64,000 nucleotides of DNA, from NCBI GenBank assembly GCA_963932465.1, contig OZ010788.1, forward strand, positions 200,820,559 to 200,884,558, in the 5' to 3' direction. The notes beneath the pieces were generated by a model. It saw only the letters and a list, made by a program, of their open reading frames with translations. It was not told where the DNA came from and ran no database searches. The translations under genes and the position numbers were made by a program. Positions 58,197 to 64,000 of this stretch are shown here, piece by piece (position 1 is the first letter of the stretch; every line of letters begins with the position of its first letter). Origin of the DNA: Maratus speciosus. Lineage: Eukaryota; Arthropoda; Arachnida; Araneae; Salticidae.

Positions 58197-58470
58197 AAAG
58201 ATAATATCCCCGAGATCTTTCGATCGCAAACGCGATCTTTTTCAAGGAATAGTTTCACTGAAATGTCGCATTCACTGTGCTATTTCACTGATGCTGAAGT
58301 GTTAGATATTTTCAGCATCGTTATGAAACAATTTCATAGACACCCCCAACAAATAATAGACTGGTCCTTTTTCCCAGACTGGTATATAAATAGATCAATG
58401 AATGCAACATTTCAGTGAAACTATCCCTTGAAAATGATCGCGTTTGCGATCGAAAGATCTCGATAATTAT
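58197..58470. repeat. Internal palindrome with GATCGC hairpins
   Basis: CGAGATCTTTCGATCGCAAA then CGCGATC and CACTGAAATGT at 58210-58270 are mirrored at 58400-58455. Each arm itself holds a hairpin GATCGC-GTTT-GCGATC followed by GAAAG. The arms are about 75 bp around a spacer of about 130 bp. Confidence 0.9.
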
Positions 58471-58811
58471 CTTTTTGTTTTGTGAAGAATCCAATGGGAT
58501 TCACAAAAAAGGTTCCATATATTTTCAAATGAGAACTCTAGATAGGAAAAGCAATGTATAAGCATAACAGCTCAAAATATTTCTAAGTCTGGGTTCTGCC
58601 GGAAATGATAAAAAGAATCAATCCATCTAAACCAATCTTAAAGGTTGACGGAAAGTAGAACGGCATAAAAAAAATAGGAGTTATGGAATTCCTTTTAAGT
58701 AGCAACTTTGCCGATATTTTCCCAGGACAATTTAAAAATGAAACTAGATGCGAAATTTTCTCACGCTAGCAGAGAGGGTCTCTCTTGGCCAATGATATCG
58801 AAGTTTGTTAG

Positions 58812-59341
58812 TGATATCATTCAACCTAGGCTCTGAGTGGGCCGACAGATAGCCTTTGTTTTAGGAAGATGAATTTGAACGAACAGAGAAAGGAGGGAGA
58901 TGCGTTTTTGAATCCCAAGGAGAGAGCTGCTCTCTGAGTTGGGAGTTGAGTTTTCGGATAGATCCGAAGGGATAGAGGAACCTGCCGTTTCGGGCTGGGT
59001 AAGATTTCTCCAGTGGAAACCGGGAGATATTGTGTAGTTGACAACGGACTGGTATACGCCAGAAAACAGAGGCAGCTGTTTCTTACCAGACTATCGTGAC
59101 AAGATTTTGGATTTGTATCGAGAAAGAAGCTAATAGAATTTTAAGGTTAATCTTATACACTGAACATTAAGTCTTTAATGAACATTGTCATCAGCTGAAA
59201 GTACCCAAAAATATAATGTAGTTGTAATCACAAGTATTTAATCAAGAAATATTCATTTATCTTATGCATTTAAATAAATTGTTTGATTTAATTATTACTT
59301 GGGCCTCCGCTTGACTGAAGTTCCACGCTACCACTTCCACA
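58812..59341 (+). mobile_element. Solo LTR (530 bp)
   Basis: The sequence starts TGATATCATTC and ends CCACTTCCACA, giving TG...CA borders. TGTTAG flanks it on both sides (58806-58811 and 59342-59347), a 6-bp TSD. It is less AT-rich than its surroundings and has AATAAATT near 59274. No gag-pol sequence is present, so it is most simply a product of LTR-LTR recombination. The size and TSD would fit a Ty3/gypsy-type retrotransposon; the family is inference. Orientation is assumed from the AATAAA. Confidence 0.8.
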
Positions 59342-59491
59342 TGTTAGTCGAAGGTTTTACAGTTTCATATGATTTTAACATTAATGGTTCTTAAGTTTTT
59401 AAAGACCAATTCATTTTGTAACGGAATATTTTAATAAATTTTTATGCACCTTTTTAAAAAACAGATTTTTAATTTTAGTTATTTTTAGTTC

Positions 59492-60372
59492 ATTTGTAAT
59501 ACAGAATGATTAAAAAACATTAAATATGTACTAGAAATATCTCCATAACATTTTTAAAAATTGGTGGGTTTTTTTTGCCATTTTTTTTAACAAAATTTCA
59601 TGCTTACGCTAAACAGCGCACACTCGATTCAAATAAATTTATTTCAATTTCTTTACTCTATATGCTACTGTTACAATTACTTGAGCACTAAAATAGGAGC
59701 TTTACAATGTCGTCAAAATTAGCTGAAATATTTCAAAATATGTCAAAAAATACATATTTATTTCTCAAAAATTACCATTTTTTTTTTACATTCGAGTACT
59801 TATAAAGTAAATGAATTATCAAATAGAGCTTACATTATAGTTGAGAACATAATGCGTAGTATGGAAAGCATTTTGACAAGATTTTACTGAAATGTGTTTA
59901 AAACATTTTATGTAATGAAATTTTTCGAAGTTGGAGATAACGGAAAAACTGATTTTCAGAAATCGCATTTAAAGATTTATTTTATACCTTTTAGATGCAT
60001 ACAATATTAATCTAGACGTGTCAAATAAGTTTTATTAATGTTTTTATGTAAAAAAGTAAGAAAATGATGCACAGAAACATTGTTTACTTCTCTCCTGGTA
60101 TTCCTACGTCCACTTCTCGTTTTTGACTCATTACTTCTTCTTTATTAATTACTCATTACTTCCTGCCATAATTCCTCTTCTAATAATCATAGAAATAAAA
60201 TTAAAGCATATTTGGAAAAAAAAATACTCTTTCATATAAACCAATAAAAAAAAAAAGAAAAATTTCTCGAAAACGGCCATTTTGTTGCAGGTAGATATGT
60301 TAAAATGTATAAAAAATCTCATTTTTATTTTTGTTATTAGTCATCTAATGCACGTGAAAGCGGCTGATTTTA
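59492..60372. other. Unrecognised AT-rich sequence
   Basis: Nothing supportable seen. Confidence 0.4.
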
Positions 60373-60607
60373 TTAACCCTTTGACTGCCTAATTTTTTTT
60401 TCAAAATCCTTTCGACGAATATGCCCTCTATTATTTCATATTTCAAATAATCATGTATTTGAAATATGTAGTATATTTATCATTCGCATTCGTAACCTTT
60501 GATTGTATAATTTTTAAAACAAAATTGCTTATAAATTATATATTATATAAATTTTTCTACAAATGTCTTGCCCGTGGAAATCGCGGGATAGTCAGTCAGA
60601 GGGTTAA
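60373..60607. mobile_element. 235-bp TTAA-type MITE
   Basis: TTAACCCTTTGACTGCCTA at the left and CAGTCAGAGGGTTAA at the right form an 11-bp TIR with one mismatch, bounded by TTAA at both ends. A piggyBac-type MITE is the simplest reading. Confidence 0.85.
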
Positions 60608-61030
60608 CCGTGTTTCGTATGAACAGCATATGTTGCAATGTATTGTTATGTAAAGATCTGGCGCGTTACAATTTTGATAGATATTATATTTGAATTTTTG
60701 GTATACGCAGGTCACAAGATTCGCCAACCCTGCAATATGATCTAGCGTAGTGATTTACTGTCATAAGAAAAATTTATGAAAGTCAAAAAACCTTCCTGTT
60801 TTTCATGAACCTAAAAAACTTCTTTGGAGCGAAACTTCCACAAAAAATAAAACAACAGAAACCAACGTTAAATAATAGAATTAATATTAAAATAAACAGA
60901 GCCCAGAAATAGCAATACGATACAGTGACACAGCCACATTCCAAACCCTTTAAAGCCCAAAACTAATCTCTGCATATTTTTAGCATTTGTTTCTATCAGC
61001 CACCTGTGAAAAGACGGTTCGAATGACTGA

Positions 61031-61145
61031 GACTATATAACCACCCTCGACAGCTCAGCTTCTGTTACAGCAGTCTACTGTTTTCCTCACTTGCTATGCT
61101 GTCTCCTTCCACACTCCGTGTATACCTTCAAAATAAATTCACTTT
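61031..61145 (+). promoter_or_regulatory. TATA-like element in a less AT-rich strip
   Basis: ACTATATAACC near 61031 is followed by about 70 bp of mixed sequence and then AATAAA at 61132. It resembles the promoter and polyadenylation layout of an LTR R region or a small transcription unit. No reading frame or LTR border supports either reading. Confidence 0.2.
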
Positions 61146-61330
61146 GCAGGGTCTGGCAAAAAATTGCATCAGCAAATGAGCGCTCCTAAAGACAGATGGG
61201 GAGCGGGATCTTTTGGCAAAATTGTATGATTACACAAGACTACAATGATATATTTTTCTTTAAGCAGAAATATGTTTTGGGCGTTTTTTTATGCTTATTT
61301 CGGGAATAAAAATTCAAATATTTTTTTTTC

Positions 61331-61533
61331 TTAACCCCTTCGCGACGGAAGCCTTTTACGAAATTTTTAATCTTTTGTCACCGTTTTTTAAAAACAGAAA
61401 TTTGTGTCTTCTTGAATCGAGAAAATGCGCTGATAAGGCAAATTTTACAGTAAAATTTTACTGGTGAGGAAAAACAAGGATTCTGAGCGCTTCATGCGGC
61501 ACGTTTACGTGCCGCTCGTCCCCAAGGGTTTAA
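61331..61533. mobile_element. 203-bp TTAA-type MITE with internal hairpin
   Basis: TTAACCCCTTCGCGACGG at the left and CGTCCCCAAGGGTTTAA at the right are imperfect inverted ends bounded by TTAA. Near the right end GCGGCACG-TTTA-CGTGCCGC (61496-61515) is a perfect 8-bp-stem hairpin. Confidence 0.7.
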
Positions 61534-62065
61534 ACACTCATTTATAAGTATTGAATGTTTTTCTTAAAAACCCTCACTGCAATCCAAGTAATTCCAAAAA
61601 CTTCCGTTATAAGTTAATTTGGCATGAGCCCCGACTATTGAAATTCCACAGCTTGGATTTACGGTTAAGAAAAAGCAGGAAATAGCGTAAACATTAGAAT
61701 ACTAGTATAAAAAAAAATATTTTTTTTTCCTGTTTCTGTTTTAAAGGAAAAAACACACTTTTAAACTATCTTTTCAGAATTTCTAAATTGTTTCCTAAAC
61801 GTATAATAATAATTTAATTAATACTAAAAAAGTAAATAACAAAAATAAATATATGAAAATATTTATTTTTTATTTATATTTTCTCCTTTTTGGGGTTTAA
61901 AATATTTCGTTTTTGCAGTTTCACAGGCATTTGACCGATTCTGAGAGAGTTGCTTTGCGCATAATTATCCTCATTCTTTTATGAACTCGTCAGCAATTAT
62001 AACCATAAAGATTATTTGGCGATTTATCACCTGTGCCCCGCTAATGAAAAAATGTCTTCAAATTA

Positions 62066-62630
62066 CAATAGAGCGCCGATTATCCGAACAAGTAGGGAAC
62101 GACCCTAGTTCGGATAAGCAAAAGTTCGGATAAATGGACAGACAATTTAAGGAGTGTTTCTGACGATACTAAAATCTTCACACTTTGTCTAAGCTTGGGA
62201 CTGGCAGCACCAGTTAGTGCTAACGTGTTTAAAAACTGGGTTGTTTTTTTTTCTTTTTTTTACTTCTTTATCATTTAAAATTTTCTTTTTCTCTTTTTAT
62301 CATTTCCTGAACTCCAGAGATTATAATTTAAACAAAAAAGCTTTCAATTGTTGCTTGCTTCAAAGAAGACGTTCCTTCCAGTGCTGCCATATCTCGAATT
62401 CTTCTTAAATACGTTAATTGAATAGGAATTCTTCTCCCTTTCGAGCCATTTCATAGCTGTTTCCAAACATTCAAACATTCAAAGGCTTCGTTATGTGATG
62501 GACCTGGGTCATTTTCACAGCATTCGTTTTCATTTCTTCAGCTTCTTTTCCATCTTAAATTTCATCCACAGTCTCATCATCGTTAAAAAAATTTTTGAGA
62601 GAAATAGTCTGTTCGGATAAATAGGAGTTC

Positions 62631-62667
<37 letters not shown>

Positions 62668-62734
62668 GAGAAACAGGCTGTTTGCATAATTGGAAGTTCG
62701 ATTAATTGGAGTTCCGATAATCGGCGCTCTACTG
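62066..62734. mobile_element. Tigger/pogo-type MITE
   Basis: CAATAGAGCGCCGATTATCC then GAAC at the left, and the complement of CCGATAATCGGCGCTCTACTG at the right. CAGTAGAG-CGATTATCCG ends are a hallmark of Tigger-like pogo elements. GTTCGGATAA-type motifs recur inside both ends (62100, 62121, 62132, 62611, 62626). TA precedes the left end; the right TA appears mutated. A poly-A stretch lies at 62636-62663. No transposase. Confidence 0.85.
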
Positions 62735-62886
62735 TTATTTATTAATTTATAATTCAGGTTTAAAATATTATAGTGTTGTACTGTCATCAAAAACACACCT
62801 GTGAACATATTTTTCATAATCTTAGAAAATCAGGAATTCAATTACGAAATTCCACCTTACATTCAGAATTCTGTTTTAAAACTCTG

Positions 62887-62919
<33 letters not shown>

Positions 62920-64000
62920 TGAACGATGATGCCCAAGTAAACATTTTGGAAAAGGCGTAACATATTTCAAAACCTAATTTAAGCAATACCTATCAGTAAA
63001 GGGGAAAATATCCTAATTATTTTGTGCAATCCTATATATTTATATTTATTCTACATAGTATGCAAAAATTTCGTTGAGCTAAGAAACGCACGAAACAATT
63101 TAAAATTCCCCTTAGGCAATTTCCATCGATACCCGGAAATGGACTCTAATTCTTTTTTGAGTCCTGTATCGTATCGGGTTACCCGCTTTTACCCAAACAC
63201 GACCCACCGGATTGGGTTGGTTCTACATTTTTTTCCGTTGTGGGTCGGATTCGAGCCAAGTTGACTTTTACTTTTATACTGCGGCTAAATTTCGGAACGG
63301 GTTGACTTTGCTTATTTCGTATTCGGGTTGGGTTCGGCAATTTTTCAAAAGAATATCCAAAATATTTTTTCAGTTTAAAAATCTATATACAATAAGACCA
63401 CCATAATGGACACTCCCGAATACCTCTATTTAGAGAACATTTTCTCCAATTCCTAACACTTATATATTTGTACGTTTATACCTCTGATTATGGCACCACC
63501 CAATCTACACACACGTAACATGTCTAGGTGTGCAAAAACTATCACAAGTATTATACATTTGTTTTTGTAGGTATCGCAATCGAAATGATGGTAATAATTA
63601 TCATATTCCTAGAAGAGAAAAAAAAATGGTAATGTATGCTCATTCATATTCAAATGCGTATTTATTTTCATCTGAAACATAGTTCTGCTCAAACCTTTAC
63701 TGAAAATCCCAACAACCCGACTTGCAGAAAACCTAAATGTGAAGCGCAAGAATTATTTTAGAGTTAACCCGCAGAAAGAAAATTAGAGTCATCTTGACTT
63801 AAAAAAAAAAAAAAAATTAGGGACAACCCGACTCGAAGCTGAAGTATATTCAACGATCTCAAGATGTCCGCTATTCAGAGGTTTTACTACATTTCAATAT
63901 TAAAGAATATAGATTTGTCTATTTTTCTATATAAGATATAAAATTGGTATTAGAGATATAATTGTAGATTACTTTTCCAAAATTGCATTAAAACATGATT
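62735..64000. other. Unrecognised; CGGGT(T)-rich degenerate segment at 63160-63340
   Basis: TCGGGTTACCCG, GGATTGGGTTGGTT, GTGGGTCGGATTCG and TTCGGGTTGGGTTCGG recur, and AACCCGAC occurs again at 63825 in inverted sense. Similar sequence lies at 53750-53850. It is probably a degenerate repeat, with no gene. Confidence 0.35.

Larger units (their letters stand above)
58050..59490. repeat. Foldback element (arms about 140 bp) enclosing a palindrome and a solo LTR
   Basis: The left arm 58060-58193 (TTAAAATAACTAAAATTAAA, AAAAGGTGCATA, AATATTCCGTTACAAAATGA, GTTAAAATCGTATGAAAC) is the complement of 59361-59490. The centre holds the 58197-58470 palindrome and the LTR at 58812-59341. Confidence 0.85.

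Noticed and set aside
62530..62817. Open frame with poly-phenylalanine on the minus strand
   Set aside because: The poly-F stretch is the complement of an A run inside the Tigger-like MITE.

Overview
This is AT-rich eukaryotic DNA with no intact protein-coding gene. No reading frame is long enough, or similar enough to a host protein, to call one. What can be recognised is an accumulation of transposable elements (TEs), mostly class II: Helitrons, mariner/Tc1, pogo/Tigger-like, hAT and TTAA-flanked (piggyBac-type) MITEs. There are also satellite-like arrays, foldback repeats, long homopolymer and (TA)n tracts, and one solo LTR. The TE mixture fits an invertebrate, most simply an arthropod (a chelicerate is possible). 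Nothing here fixes the species, and that assignment is inference. Everything was read by eye, so element borders are exact only where both termini and a target-site duplication (TSD) are quoted.

Layout. 0-4.4 kb: a 5'-truncated Helitron and a TTAA-type MITE candidate. 4.5-8.1 kb: two blocks of degenerate tandem repeats (about 150 bp and about 143 bp units) ending in a Helitron-like 3' hairpin plus CTAG. 8.9-10.6 kb: a hAT-like MITE whose right end was caught in a 471-bp tandem duplication. 13.4-16.8 kb: a Helitron interrupted by two more copies of its own family, both inserted exactly between A and T. 18-23.4 kb: a hAT MITE with a perfect 8-bp TSD, foldbacks and tandem duplications.

25.4-34.0 kb: a deep TE nest. 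A dead mariner holds a Tc1-type MITE in one place and, in another, a GGTAAG-ended element. That element contains a hAT element (perfect 8-bp TSD), which contains a long-TIR TA element, which contains a pogo-like element. Removing the insertions leaves about 1.27 kb, the normal length of a mariner. 35.7-36.3 kb: a short pogo-type element retaining only the transposase C-terminus. 36.8-41.3 kb: a TTAA-ended element carrying about seven 327-bp repeats.

45.5-48.2 kb: the most gene-like locus, a 2.75-kb TIR transposon with a roughly 600-codon transposase broken by many frameshifts and stops. Its ends carry five copies of an iterated motif. 50-56 kb: small MITEs and another Helitron with a nested TTAA MITE. 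58-59.5 kb: a foldback element, an internal palindrome and a 530-bp solo LTR. 60-63 kb: two TTAA MITEs and a Tigger-like MITE.

The elements do not form a pathway. The order of nesting does give a relative chronology of TE activity. The most informative parts are the two nests, the 45.5-kb transposon and the arrays carried inside mobile elements.
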